64,000 bases of DNA from an uncultured Alphaproteobacteria bacterium (GTDB taxonomy: Bacteria; Pseudomonadota; Alphaproteobacteria; Rhodobacterales; Rhodobacteraceae), in the NCBI GenBank assembly GCA_902596605.1, contig CACJUU010000006.1:48065-112064 (forward strand). The letters are read 5' to 3'. Made by a program: the position numbers and the translations under genes. Numbering within the stretch: position 1 is the first letter of the stretch; each line of letters begins with the position of its first letter. The notes beneath the pieces were generated by a model that saw nothing but the letters and a program-made list of their open reading frames with translations, had not been told where the DNA came from and did no database searches. Shown here piece by piece: positions 45,400 through 54,081 of the stretch.

Positions 45400-45700
45400 T
45401 AAATCAATACCATTACCTCAAGGCAACGAAGTTTTTTCCGCACCATGGCACTGTGAATTATTTGCACTTACCATTTCTTTGCATGAAAAAAAAGTTTTCG
45501 ATTGGGCACTTTGGACTGCCGCGCTGGGTAATAAGCTTAAGGACAAGTCAGTGAGTATGGAAGACGATTTAGATTACTATTATGGTAGCTGGCTTGAGGC
45601 ACTGGAAGAATTGATTTTGAGTAAAAAGATGACTCATCGGGATGATTTCAAAAGAGAAGTTTTGTCCCAAATGAAGCATCTCCAAGATGATCACCATTAA
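45383..45700 (+). CDS. Nitrile hydratase accessory (activator) protein
   Basis: About 105 residues from a likely TTG at 45383 that overlaps nthB by 17 bases (a TTG at 45362 is also open). It resembles the N-terminal helical part of the beta subunit: VFSAPWHCELFALTISLHE, FDWALWTAALGN and YYYGSWLEALEELILS. This family (TIGR03889) works as a chaperone that delivers the metal-loaded alpha subunit, so the three-gene set is complete for a functional cobalt enzyme. Confidence 0.85.
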   Translation: MKNSIDKSIPLPQGNEVFSAPWHCELFALTISLHEKKVFDWALWTAALGNKLKDKSVSMEDDLDYYYGSWLEALEELILSKKMTHRDDFKREVLSQMKHLQDDHH

Positions 45701-45707
45701 TATAAAG

Positions 45708-46634
45708 TTATCTTAAATCTTTAATAATACGTTTGACAATTTCACTAATATCTTTTTCATTGAAAGCTCCTTGATTTAGTTTCTCATGTATTTTTTGATC
45801 AAATAGGCTCTTTTCTATTTTTTCATAAAGTATTTGACGTACGAACCACAAATAACTTTCTTTGCTTTTCTCTAATTTTAATCTTTTATCTAAAAAATTT
45901 TCAATGTGGGTAACTATTTTAGTATTTTCTTCTCGGTCTTTTTGATTAGTAATCATTATTTCGATATTTTTACCATCGGGAGCCTGAGCCATATCAATTA
46001 TAGACTTTAATTGGTGGAATGTTTGTGCGGATTCTGGTTTGTCGGATTTATTAACTAAGATTAAATCTACTATTTCCAAAACTCCACCTTTCATCGCCTG
46101 GATACTATCTCCGAGTCCTGGGGCCAAAGTAAGAATTGAGAGATCTGCTAGTTTAGTAATATCTGATTCAGATTGCCCAACCCCAACAGTCTCAACGAAA
46201 ATAAAATCAAAGTTGAAAGTGGCCATAACCAGTGATAGAAGAAAGCTTTTGTGAGATATTCCACCCAATGCTCCATCCGACGATAATGACCTTATAAAGA
46301 CATTGTCATCTGAAGAATGCTGTTCCATTCTAGTCCTATCACCGAGAAGCGAGCCTCCGGAAATTAAGCTGCTCGGGTCGACAGCAATCACGCCAATTTT
46401 CTTTTCTTTCGATCTCAGGATACTTATGAAGCTATTTATCAAACTCGATTTGCCTGCCCCAGGGAAGCCAGTTACGCCGATTATTGGCGTTGTGCGCTCT
46501 GCTTTATTATAAAGCTTCAAGACCAATTCTATTGGATTGTCACTAGTCTCTACATGGGTTAAGAATTTTGATAAAGCTAGCCTGTCGCCTGCTTTGAGGT
46601 CTTCTATTGTTTGTTGTAACTCCATTGATTTCAT
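45708..46634 (-). CDS. meaB: MeaB-type GTPase (methylmalonyl-CoA mutase chaperone)
   Basis: 308 residues, G3E/ArgK-MeaB family. Walker A is GFPGAGKSSLIN, DPSSLISGGSLLGDRTRM is the family hallmark, VETVGVGQSESDI is switch II, and LVNKSDKPE is the guanine site. MeaB protects and loads B12 cofactor into methylmalonyl-CoA-type mutases. No mutase gene lies in the window. It is last in a minus-strand series after a dehydrogenase, a racemase and a nitroreductase, 23 bases after the latter. Confidence 0.92.
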   Translation of the reverse strand: MKSMELQQTIEDLKAGDRLALSKFLTHVETSDNPIELVLKLYNKAERTTPIIGVTGFPGAGKSSLINSFISILRSKEKKIGVIAVDPSSLISGGSLLGDRTRMEQHSSDDNVFIRSLSSDGALGGISHKSFLLSLVMATFNFDFIFVETVGVGQSESDITKLADLSILTLAPGLGDSIQAMKGGVLEIVDLILVNKSDKPESAQTFHQLKSIIDMAQAPDGKNIEIMITNQKDREENTKIVTHIENFLDKRLKLEKSKESYLWFVRQILYEKIEKSLFDQKIHEKLNQGAFNEKDISEIVKRIIKDLR

Positions 46635-46657
46635 AACGAGGTTATTATTTTATTACA

Positions 46658-47344
46658 TCACTTTTCAAAACCATAAAATGTAGTAAAATTATCGACTGCT
46701 TCACGGTCGGTTCTCCATGAGTTAATAGGATGATTCTCATCAGCATACCCGATACCCATTCCACAAAAGAGCATAAATGTGTTATCTACAACAAGGTGTT
46801 TGTTTACAGTGGAATGCCACATCGCCCATGCCTCTTGAGCACAACTATGTAAGCCTTTCTCTCTTGCTATTAACATAATAGTTTGCAGAAACATTCCAAC
46901 ATCTGACCATTGGGGAGGTCCCATCTTTCTGTCGATGTAAACAAATAGCCCGACAGGGGCACCAAAAAAGCGTAAATTTTTAGCCAATTGGTTTAACCGT
47001 GCGCCCTTATCTTCCCTTGGTATATTTATGCTTTTGTATAAATCTTCGCCACATTTAAAGCGTCGACTTCTATAGGGTTCCCAAAGGTTTGGCGGATATA
47101 CGTCATATTCCGTTTTTTCCCCCATAGGCATATCTGTGATTTTAGATTCAATATCCGAAACTATCTGATCAAGTTTCTTTCCTGATATTGCATGAATATG
47201 CCATGGCTGAAGGTTGCCCCCCGACGGAGCTTGTTTAGCGACGTCTAAAATTTCCTTGATTAATTCCTTAGAAACAGGTTTCTCAGTAAATGCTCTGCAA
47301 GAAAATCTTGATTTTACAGCTTCTGAAACATACATTTTAGTCAA
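46658..47344 (-). CDS. Nitroreductase family flavoprotein
   Basis: 228 residues. It begins VKSRFSCRAFTEKPVSKELI (FMN-binding Arg residues) and contains APSGGNLQPWH and WAMWHSTV, with CGMGIGYADENHP at the C-terminal FMN site. It is an FMN-dependent reductase using NAD(P)H. Its 5' end overlaps the racemase gene by 8 bases, so translation is coupled. Function within an acyl-CoA operon is unclear. Confidence 0.9.
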   Translation of the reverse strand: MTKMYVSEAVKSRFSCRAFTEKPVSKELIKEILDVAKQAPSGGNLQPWHIHAISGKKLDQIVSDIESKITDMPMGEKTEYDVYPPNLWEPYRSRRFKCGEDLYKSINIPREDKGARLNQLAKNLRFFGAPVGLFVYIDRKMGPPQWSDVGMFLQTIMLIAREKGLHSCAQEAWAMWHSTVNKHLVVDNTFMLFCGMGIGYADENHPINSWRTDREAVDNFTTFYGFEK

Positions 47345-48446
47345 TACCCCACTGGCTAAACACCTCGGCTTCAGTCAATTTAATTTTATGCTTTTCTGTA
47401 ATGTTTGGTGCTGGAGTTACGGATAGATCAGGCGCTGGTTTTGGCTGAATAATATTAAAAGCCTTAGGAAAAATTTCTCGGTATTTATTATGAGGATCGA
47501 CAAAAGCTTCCTCAAAGTTTAAAACAGGGGCAACGCATGCGTCTGTCCCAAAGTAAATCTCCTCCCACTCTCTCATAGTTTTTGTCTTGATAATTTCTTG
47601 AAATATATCTTTTAGCTTCGGCCAATTAGATTTATCTGTTCTGTTTGGAAGTTCATCAAGTTTTAAATCAAGTTTTGTAATAAACTCTAGGTAAAACTTA
47701 TCTTCAATAGCACCAACTGAAATATGCCGACTATCAGAAGTTTTATAAGTTGTGTAAAAAGGCGCACCCCCATCAAGAAGATTAATGTCTCGTCTATCTT
47801 CCCATTGTTTAAAATTAAACATAGAGTACATCATTGCCATCAAATTGGCAGTTCCGTCCACGATGGAGCCATCGACGACTTGACCCTGACCGGTCTGCTT
47901 CGCATGTAAAACGGCACATAGGATTCCAAAAACTAAATACATTGAACCTGCTGCAAAATCCCCCAAAAGATTTAGTGGTGCTATTGGAGTATCTTTGGTC
48001 CCAATAGCGTGAAGTGCGCCAGATATAGAAATATAATTAATATCGTGACCTGCTGTATTACTGAGAGGCCCTTTCTGACCCCACCCCGTCATTCTTCCAT
48101 AAACGAGCTTTTTGTTTGCTGAAAGCATCTCTGAAGGTCCTAAGCCCAATCTTTCCATAACGCCTGGTCGAAACCCTTCTATCAATATGTCAGAATGGGA
48201 TGTAATTTTCTTCGCAATAGCGATGTCGTTAACATTCTTAAGATCAAGCTCTATATAAGATCTATTCCTAATAACAACATCAGTAAATTGATTAGCAGCC
48301 TGGGTACCTGTTTTTCGAGCAATTCTAATTACATTGGCACCCATATCTGCTAACTGCATAGCAGAAAACGGAGTTGGTCCAAGCCCATCGAATTCAACAA
48401 CTTTTAAGCCGGATAAAGGTCCGCTAGTGTTGTTCTGATCCGCCAT
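47337..48446 (-). CDS. CoA transferase family III, AMACR-type racemase
   Basis: 369 residues. GLGPTPFSAMQLADMGANVIRI starts the CaiB/BaiF fold. His134 in GHDINYIS and Asp163 in LLGDFAAGSM are at the positions of the catalytic pair of alpha-methylacyl-CoA racemases, and SISGALHAIGT fits that branch. The enzyme flips the 2-methyl centre of branched acyl-CoA so that beta-oxidation can proceed. It lies 5 bases from the acyl-CoA dehydrogenase gene and overlaps the nitroreductase gene. Confidence 0.9.
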   Translation of the reverse strand: MADQNNTSGPLSGLKVVEFDGLGPTPFSAMQLADMGANVIRIARKTGTQAANQFTDVVIRNRSYIELDLKNVNDIAIAKKITSHSDILIEGFRPGVMERLGLGPSEMLSANKKLVYGRMTGWGQKGPLSNTAGHDINYISISGALHAIGTKDTPIAPLNLLGDFAAGSMYLVFGILCAVLHAKQTGQGQVVDGSIVDGTANLMAMMYSMFNFKQWEDRRDINLLDGGAPFYTTYKTSDSRHISVGAIEDKFYLEFITKLDLKLDELPNRTDKSNWPKLKDIFQEIIKTKTMREWEEIYFGTDACVAPVLNFEEAFVDPHNKYREIFPKAFNIIQPKPAPDLSVTPAPNITEKHKIKLTEAEVFSQWGID

Positions 48447-48451
48447 TTTAA

Positions 48452-49615
48452 TTAGTCATCCAACGATCTGGCAATTAATTCCTTCATGATCTCATTAGTC
48501 CCTCCATAGATCGACTGTACACGGGCATCGGCGTACATGCGAGCGATAGGGTACTCCATTATAAAACCGTATCCGCCATGAAGCTGTAAACATCCATCCA
48601 TAATCTCATTTTGGGTTTGGCTTCCCCAGTATTTTGCCATTGAAGCCGTAGCAGCATCAAGAGAGCCCTGCTTAACCCTATCAACACAATCATTAATAAA
48701 GGACCTAAGCACCTCAGCTTTTGTTTTCATTTCAGCAAGTTGAAAACGAGTATTTTGAAAATCCATAATTCGCTTATCAAAGGCTTTTCTATCTTTAACA
48801 TATTTAATTGTCTCTTCGAGCGCAAAGTCTATGTTTCCCAGAGCGCCTATTCCAATTGCTAATCTTTCCCATGGCAACTGTTTCATCAATTGATAAAAAC
48901 CTTGGCCTTCTTCACTCCCAAGCAAATTTGTTAAAGGAACCTTAACATCTTCAAAAAACAACTCACATGTGTCATTACCTTTTTGACCTAGTTTCTTTAA
49001 GGGCTTCCCTCTTGAGAAGCCTTCTAGGTCTTTTGTTTCAACGACTACCAATGATACACCTTTCGATTTTTCATTTTTATTTGTCTTTGCCGCTAAAACA
49101 ATGAGGTCAGCTGAGCCACCATTTGTTATAAATATTTTCGATCCATTAATTTTATATTGGTTTCCATCTTTTTCTGCAGTTGTTTTAATTGCTTGAACAT
49201 CCGACCCAGTACTGGGTTCGGTCATGGCAAGAGAAGCCACGTATTCACCAGTTGAAAGTTTAGGAAGCCATCTTTTCTTCTGTTCATCGGTACCATAAGC
49301 ATTGATGTAATGAACAACTATTGATTGAATCGCATATCCCCAGCTACCAGAGTCTCCCGCTGTTCTTCCAAGCTCATATAAAGTGATAGCATCGAATCCT
49401 AAATCACCGCCGAAGCCACCGAATTCTTCAGGTATTGAGCTTCCTAAAATTCCAGCATCTCCCGCCTTATTCCATAACGTCCTGTCGACTTGTTGTTTTT
49501 TACCCCACTCGTCCAGATTGGGCTTTACTTCGTCTATAAAAAATTTCTTTACACTATCTGTAAATAATTGGTGTTCTTCCATTTGCCATTTAGAAGTTGG
49601 GGTAAATAATGTCAT
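48452..49615 (-). CDS. Acyl-CoA dehydrogenase, long-chain (LCAD) type
   Basis: 387 residues. SLAMTEPSTGSDVQAIKTTA and KIFITNGGSADL form the FAD/acyl site. At the usual catalytic-Glu position the sequence is YGGTNEI, with Gly instead of Glu, and the Glu is in LPWERLAIG as in the LCAD/isovaleryl type with the base on helix G. Those enzymes accept branched acyl-CoA, in keeping with the racemase gene next to it. First gene of the minus-strand operon. Confidence 0.92.
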   Translation of the reverse strand: MTLFTPTSKWQMEEHQLFTDSVKKFFIDEVKPNLDEWGKKQQVDRTLWNKAGDAGILGSSIPEEFGGFGGDLGFDAITLYELGRTAGDSGSWGYAIQSIVVHYINAYGTDEQKKRWLPKLSTGEYVASLAMTEPSTGSDVQAIKTTAEKDGNQYKINGSKIFITNGGSADLIVLAAKTNKNEKSKGVSLVVVETKDLEGFSRGKPLKKLGQKGNDTCELFFEDVKVPLTNLLGSEEGQGFYQLMKQLPWERLAIGIGALGNIDFALEETIKYVKDRKAFDKRIMDFQNTRFQLAEMKTKAEVLRSFINDCVDRVKQGSLDAATASMAKYWGSQTQNEIMDGCLQLHGGYGFIMEYPIARMYADARVQSIYGGTNEIMKELIARSLDD

Positions 49616-49731
49616 AAAAGTTCCTCAAAATAATTAGTATGGGAAAATGCTACTACAAAAAAAATTTTGTGAACATCTAAATTTTGAACTTTTTTGTAGA
49701 TATTTGAGGTTTTCTCCCCCAACATGTATTG

Positions 49732-50736
49732 ATGTTGGCTTTGATAGTGAAATATACTTCTTTTCTTGTGATTTCAATATTTATTACATGCCTGGCCGTT
49801 GGCGAATTTATACTGTGGCAAGCTTTACCGGTTTCATGCTCAAACCATGAAAAAATAGAAAAGAATAATCCTATAAAGTTTGTAACGAATGCAAAAGGCC
49901 ATGGTCCCTTCAGAGGTGAGAGATGGTCACAACTAGTGGATATGGACCTTTCACAGTGGTACCTAAAAAATAAAAAATACGAAAGCGTAACAATAAAAAA
50001 TACAGAAGATGGTATAGATATTAGTTCTTGGTGGATACCCGCTGGTGAAGAAAGTGAAAAGCGAACGGTTATTGTTGTGCATGGCATTAATGGTTCAAAG
50101 AAACAATTCAATCAATTGATACCAGCAAATATTATTGCCAATTCTGGATTAAATGTTTTGATGATAGATGTTAGAAATCATGGGGAAAGTTCATGTCCAG
50201 ATGGATGGCACTTTGCTGGAATTGAAGAATGGAAAGATGTTGATGCCGCAATTGAATATCTTATCGATAAAAAAGGAATACCAGAGAGAAATATTGGAAT
50301 TCATGCGGTCTCAGGTGGAGGTCTGGGTACTTTCTTTTTGATAAAAAATAGAAAAGATCTTGGAGCATTTTCACTTGATAGTGGAGTGTTTGATTGGGAC
50401 TCTATTGTCCAACATGAGTTGGAATACCATGGTGTGCCTGGGTTTACGTGGCAGCTCGCTATTTTCGTAGCTAAATTTCACGGCATTTTCTTTGATAAGA
50501 ATTTGCCTAAAGAAGCGCTTAATGAATTGCAGGAAAGGCCATTGCTGGTTTTTCATGGGAAAAAAGATTCTAGAGTGCCATTCTTCCATTCCGAGAAATT
50601 AGTTGAATATGTAAAGAGTATTAATGGTAAAATAATATTTTTTCCATTAGAAGGAGCAGACCATACAGAGGGTGTGCTATCACACTCCGAAATTTATGAA
50701 GATAATCTCCCTAAATTTTTCAAAACAAACCTTTAA
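49732..50736 (+). CDS. Alpha/beta hydrolase with N-terminal membrane anchor
   Basis: 334 residues from the ATG at 49732. One hydrophobic segment (about 4-26) is a signal anchor. The hydrolase domain has VIVVHGING (oxyanion), DVRNHGESS, the nucleophile region HAVSGGGLG (Ser in A-x-S-x-G rather than G-x-S-x-G), and the late DSRVPF and GADHTEG with Asp and His. It would act at the periplasmic side of the membrane. Substrate unknown. It overlaps no neighbour and precedes the MDR reductase by 15 bases. Confidence 0.82.
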   Translation: MLALIVKYTSFLVISIFITCLAVGEFILWQALPVSCSNHEKIEKNNPIKFVTNAKGHGPFRGERWSQLVDMDLSQWYLKNKKYESVTIKNTEDGIDISSWWIPAGEESEKRTVIVVHGINGSKKQFNQLIPANIIANSGLNVLMIDVRNHGESSCPDGWHFAGIEEWKDVDAAIEYLIDKKGIPERNIGIHAVSGGGLGTFFLIKNRKDLGAFSLDSGVFDWDSIVQHELEYHGVPGFTWQLAIFVAKFHGIFFDKNLPKEALNELQERPLLVFHGKKDSRVPFFHSEKLVEYVKSINGKIIFFPLEGADHTEGVLSHSEIYEDNLPKFFKTNL

Positions 50737-50751
50737 TGGGTAGGATGGAAT

Positions 50752-51759
50752 ATGAACAGAAAAATAATTCTTAAATCACGACCAGAAAAAGAACCTCTAA
50801 GAGAGAATTTTCAAATTGTTGAAGAGGATCTGAAGCCAGTTCAACCCGGTCAAGTACAATTAAAGTCAATTTATTTGTCTTTAGATCCCTATATGAGAGG
50901 AAGGATGAACGCAGGGCGCAGTTATGCAAAGCCCGTGGAACTAGGAACTGTAATGGAGGGAGAAGCTGTTTCTGAAGTTATAGAAAGTCAAAGTGATACC
51001 TTTAACAAAGGTGATATTGTTATCGGTAGAACTGGATGGCAAACAATGCCGTTGGTTTCGGATAAAGCTATAGAAAAGGTTCACAATCCTGATCTTCCTC
51101 TAAGTCTAGCTCTTGGGACGTTGGGAATGCCGGGTAGAACTGCCTATATAGGAATGATGAATATTGGGAATCCAAAAGAGGGAGAGACTTTAGTTGTATC
51201 TGCGGCTTCGGGAGCTGTTGGATCTGTTGTAGGACAAATTGGAAAAATTTATGGCTGTAATGTAATAGGGGTTGTGGGTAATGAAGAAAAATTGATTTAT
51301 GTAAAAAATGAATTAGGCTTTGATCATTGTCTGAATTACAACGATGATAATTTCGAAAAAAAACTAGGCGAAATTTGTACAAATGGCATCGACATTTATT
51401 GGGAAAATGTTGGAGGGAAAACATTCAATGCCGTGTATCCTCATCTCCGAGATTTTGCAAGAATTCCAGTTTGTGGCGTAATCTCAATGTATAATAATCA
51501 AAGCCAGCAATTGGAAGAAGATCGTCTGCCGATGTTTTTTAGGAATGTTCTAACTTGGCGATTGAGAATACAAGGATTTATTGTAAGAGAATTCCCTGAG
51601 CAACAACTAGAAGCAATGCAGCATTTAGAAAAGTGGTATTTGGAAGGGAAGCTAAAATACAGAGAGGATATAGTAGAGGGCTTGGACAATATGGTTGAAG
51701 CTTTTCAAGGTCTTTTAACCGGTGACAATTTTGGAAAGTTGTTAATCAAAGTCAACTGA
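50752..51759 (+). CDS. Medium-chain NADP-dependent oxidoreductase (CurA/PTGR-like)
   Basis: 335 residues, zinc-independent MDR. LSLDPYMRGRMN and LGTVMEGEAVSEV are hallmarks of the leukotriene B4 dehydrogenase/curcumin reductase group, then the Rossmann segment VVSAASGAVGSVVGQIGK with GCNVIGVVGNEEK, and NVGGKTFN. It reduces the C=C bond of alpha,beta-unsaturated ketones or aldehydes with NADPH. It lies 31 bases before the methyltransferase gene. Confidence 0.92.
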   Translation: MNRKIILKSRPEKEPLRENFQIVEEDLKPVQPGQVQLKSIYLSLDPYMRGRMNAGRSYAKPVELGTVMEGEAVSEVIESQSDTFNKGDIVIGRTGWQTMPLVSDKAIEKVHNPDLPLSLALGTLGMPGRTAYIGMMNIGNPKEGETLVVSAASGAVGSVVGQIGKIYGCNVIGVVGNEEKLIYVKNELGFDHCLNYNDDNFEKKLGEICTNGIDIYWENVGGKTFNAVYPHLRDFARIPVCGVISMYNNQSQQLEEDRLPMFFRNVLTWRLRIQGFIVREFPEQQLEAMQHLEKWYLEGKLKYREDIVEGLDNMVEAFQGLLTGDNFGKLLIKVN

Positions 51760-51790
51760 GTAACAGAACGCATATTTAGAGGAGGAAAAA

Positions 51791-52855
51791 ATGTTAGACA
51801 CTAACTTAGATGTTGAAAAATTAAAAAAACTTCAGTTTAAGATAATGAAAGATGTTGCAGCATCAGCATTAATACCACTTATGCGAATAGGTGATCAGTT
51901 AGGGCTCTTTCAAAAACTTTCTGCATTAGGACCTATCACTTCCAAAAAGTTTGCTGAAGAAGCCAAAGTTGATGAGCGTTATTTGAGGGAGTGGTTGTAT
52001 GCTTTATCCGCTACTGACTTTGTCTCTTATGATGGAGAAAAAGAGGAATTTTCATTATCACCTGAACAAAAAGCAGTTTTTGCAGATGAAGAAGGGCCAG
52101 CTAATATGTTAGGTGCGTATGAAGTTCTAGCAGGACAAGTATATGCTGAGGAGAAAGTACTAGAAGCCTTTAAAACAGGAAATGGTGTAGCCTATGAAAA
52201 TGCTTGCCCTCTGTGTTTTACCGGAACTGCTAGATTTTTTAAACCATCTTATCAAGTAAATCTTATAGAGAAATGGCTTCCTATGATTGATGGTTTCGGC
52301 GAAATTATGAAGTCTGGTGGAAGCTTTGCAGACGTTGGGTGTGGACACGGACTGTCTACATTAATGGTTGCACAAGCATTTCCAAATGCAAGTGTAGCGG
52401 GGTTTGATATCCATGGACCATCAATAGAGGAAGCAAAAAAACTGGCTGATAGTGCTGGAATGTTAGATAGGATAAAATATGAGATAGCGGATTCAAAAAG
52501 TTATGAAGGCAAGTTTGATTATATAGCTTTTTTTGATTGCCTTCATGACATGGGCGATCCTGTGGGAGCCGCAAAATATGCCTATGATCATCTAAACAAG
52601 GGTGGGGCGGTTATTCTGATTGAGCCAACAGCAAATGATAAACCAGAGGAAAACTTTAACATTTTTGGACAAATGTATTATTCCTTCTCAACTATGGGAT
52701 GTATACCGGTTTCAAAATCTCAGGAGGTTGGCTTAGCCTTGGGTGCTCAAGCTGGACCCGCTAAACTAATTGAGGTTTTGGAGCAGGCAGGCTTTAAGGA
52801 CTGCAAGATAGTCAAAAAAAATGCGACAAATATGGTATTAGAGGCGAGAAAATAA
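51791..52855 (+). CDS. SAM-dependent methyltransferase with winged-helix N-terminus
   Basis: 354 residues with an AGAGGAGG ribosome binding site just upstream. The N-terminal half has the winged-helix-like dimerisation region (LIPLMRIGDQLGLFQKL, ITSKKFAEEAKVDERYLREWL), and the C-terminal half has ADVGCGHGLSTLMVAQAFPNASVAGFDIH (SAM motif I) and FDYIAFFDCLHDMGDP (motif IV). This arrangement is that of Rv2258c-like methyltransferases. Substrate unknown. It overlaps the convergent MFS gene by 18 bases. Confidence 0.88.
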   Translation: MLDTNLDVEKLKKLQFKIMKDVAASALIPLMRIGDQLGLFQKLSALGPITSKKFAEEAKVDERYLREWLYALSATDFVSYDGEKEEFSLSPEQKAVFADEEGPANMLGAYEVLAGQVYAEEKVLEAFKTGNGVAYENACPLCFTGTARFFKPSYQVNLIEKWLPMIDGFGEIMKSGGSFADVGCGHGLSTLMVAQAFPNASVAGFDIHGPSIEEAKKLADSAGMLDRIKYEIADSKSYEGKFDYIAFFDCLHDMGDPVGAAKYAYDHLNKGGAVILIEPTANDKPEENFNIFGQMYYSFSTMGCIPVSKSQEVGLALGAQAGPAKLIEVLEQAGFKDCKIVKKNATNMVLEARK

Positions 52856-54007
52856 AAGTCTATAATTGATCATGCATATTCCTGCCATGAAAAGCGAGCA
52901 GCCAGATAAAAGCATGGCGTTTTGGTAGTCTCCAAAAAAGTCGATCATTAAACCTGAAATGTATGGTCCAAGAATCTGGCCAATGCTAAAGGTGGTAGTT
53001 AAAAAAGCCACGGCAAATTTTATTGAGCCAGCATGCCGGATCTTTCCTTCCATTAATACTAAACCAACGATGCCGACTACCCCAAGTCCATAAGCTAAGC
53101 AGGCAAATAATGAAGCTCCAATTCCATCAAAAAAGTACAAGGTAAGTATCCCTGTAGAGCAGGTGAAGCAGGATAAGGCTAAAGAGATATGATTACCAGT
53201 AAGTTTACTGATAGCTTGCCAGATGAAAATGGCTGGCATAGCAGATATTCCAACTAAGATCCAACTTGCATGCTGAATGTTCTCTAATGCGGGGCTGTTG
53301 ACTGCCAAAGCTGCGATAAAGGTGCCAAAAATAATGTAGCCAAACCCAAAAAAAAAGTAACCTACGGAGATACCGACGAATCCTAAAGAGAGTTTATTCG
53401 ACTCAGAGGTCTGATCAATGCTTGGTTCTGAACCTTTTTCTAGTGGACTTGAAATGATCGGTATCGTTAAAACCAAACAAATTAACGCTATCACAAACCA
53501 TTGGTAGTGCCATTGCAAGTCAAACATAGAGCAGATCCATACAGCTATAGCACTTAAAAACATTCCAACACCAAAACCCGATATATGAGCTAAACGAAGA
53601 TCTATGCGACCGGTAACTGTAATCTGAGAAAAAATTAGATTTGTCGCTATAACTAATCCAATTGCACCTGAAATTCCCTGAAGGAATCTTAATAGAACAA
53701 ATAAGTAAAAATCGCTAGTTGAACCCATAAGGCCAAGTGTCACAATGGACACTACAACCGAAAAATAAAGTGTAAGCCTTTGTTTGTTTGCAAAAGAATA
53801 GATAAGGGGAATAATCGAACCAATTAGATATCCCAAATAGTTAGAAGAAGCTATCAAACCGATAGCTGCAGAGGAAATATTAAGAGTATTCTGCATGTAG
53901 GGGATTATAGGAGTATAAGCAAACCTGCCTAAGCCACCAGTAATTGCCACAACACAAATTCCTACTACTGCTAATCTTAACTGTGAATTTGTTGTTAAAA
54001 ATGACAT
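52838..54007 (-). CDS. MFS transporter, YbfB/YjiJ family
   Basis: 389 residues with about twelve hydrophobic segments. GGLGRFAYTPIIPYMQ and SSNYLGYLIGSI in the first two helices, with a RFLQGISGAIGLVIATNLIF segment in helix 4-5, mark the YbfB/YjiJ branch of the major facilitator superfamily. The substrate is unknown. Read towards the methyltransferase gene with an 18-base overlap; divergent from the selD fusion gene. Confidence 0.9.
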   Translation of the reverse strand: MSFLTTNSQLRLAVVGICVVAITGGLGRFAYTPIIPYMQNTLNISSAAIGLIASSNYLGYLIGSIIPLIYSFANKQRLTLYFSVVVSIVTLGLMGSTSDFYLFVLLRFLQGISGAIGLVIATNLIFSQITVTGRIDLRLAHISGFGVGMFLSAIAVWICSMFDLQWHYQWFVIALICLVLTIPIISSPLEKGSEPSIDQTSESNKLSLGFVGISVGYFFFGFGYIIFGTFIAALAVNSPALENIQHASWILVGISAMPAIFIWQAISKLTGNHISLALSCFTCSTGILTLYFFDGIGASLFACLAYGLGVVGIVGLVLMEGKIRHAGSIKFAVAFLTTTFSIGQILGPYISGLMIDFFGDYQNAMLLSGCSLFMAGICMINYRLLFSRL

Positions 54008-54081
54008 TTGTTTTTATAGTTCCTATGATTGAAAATAGCTTTTTATGCCTTAAGAATATGCAAACAAAAGGATAGCCATAA

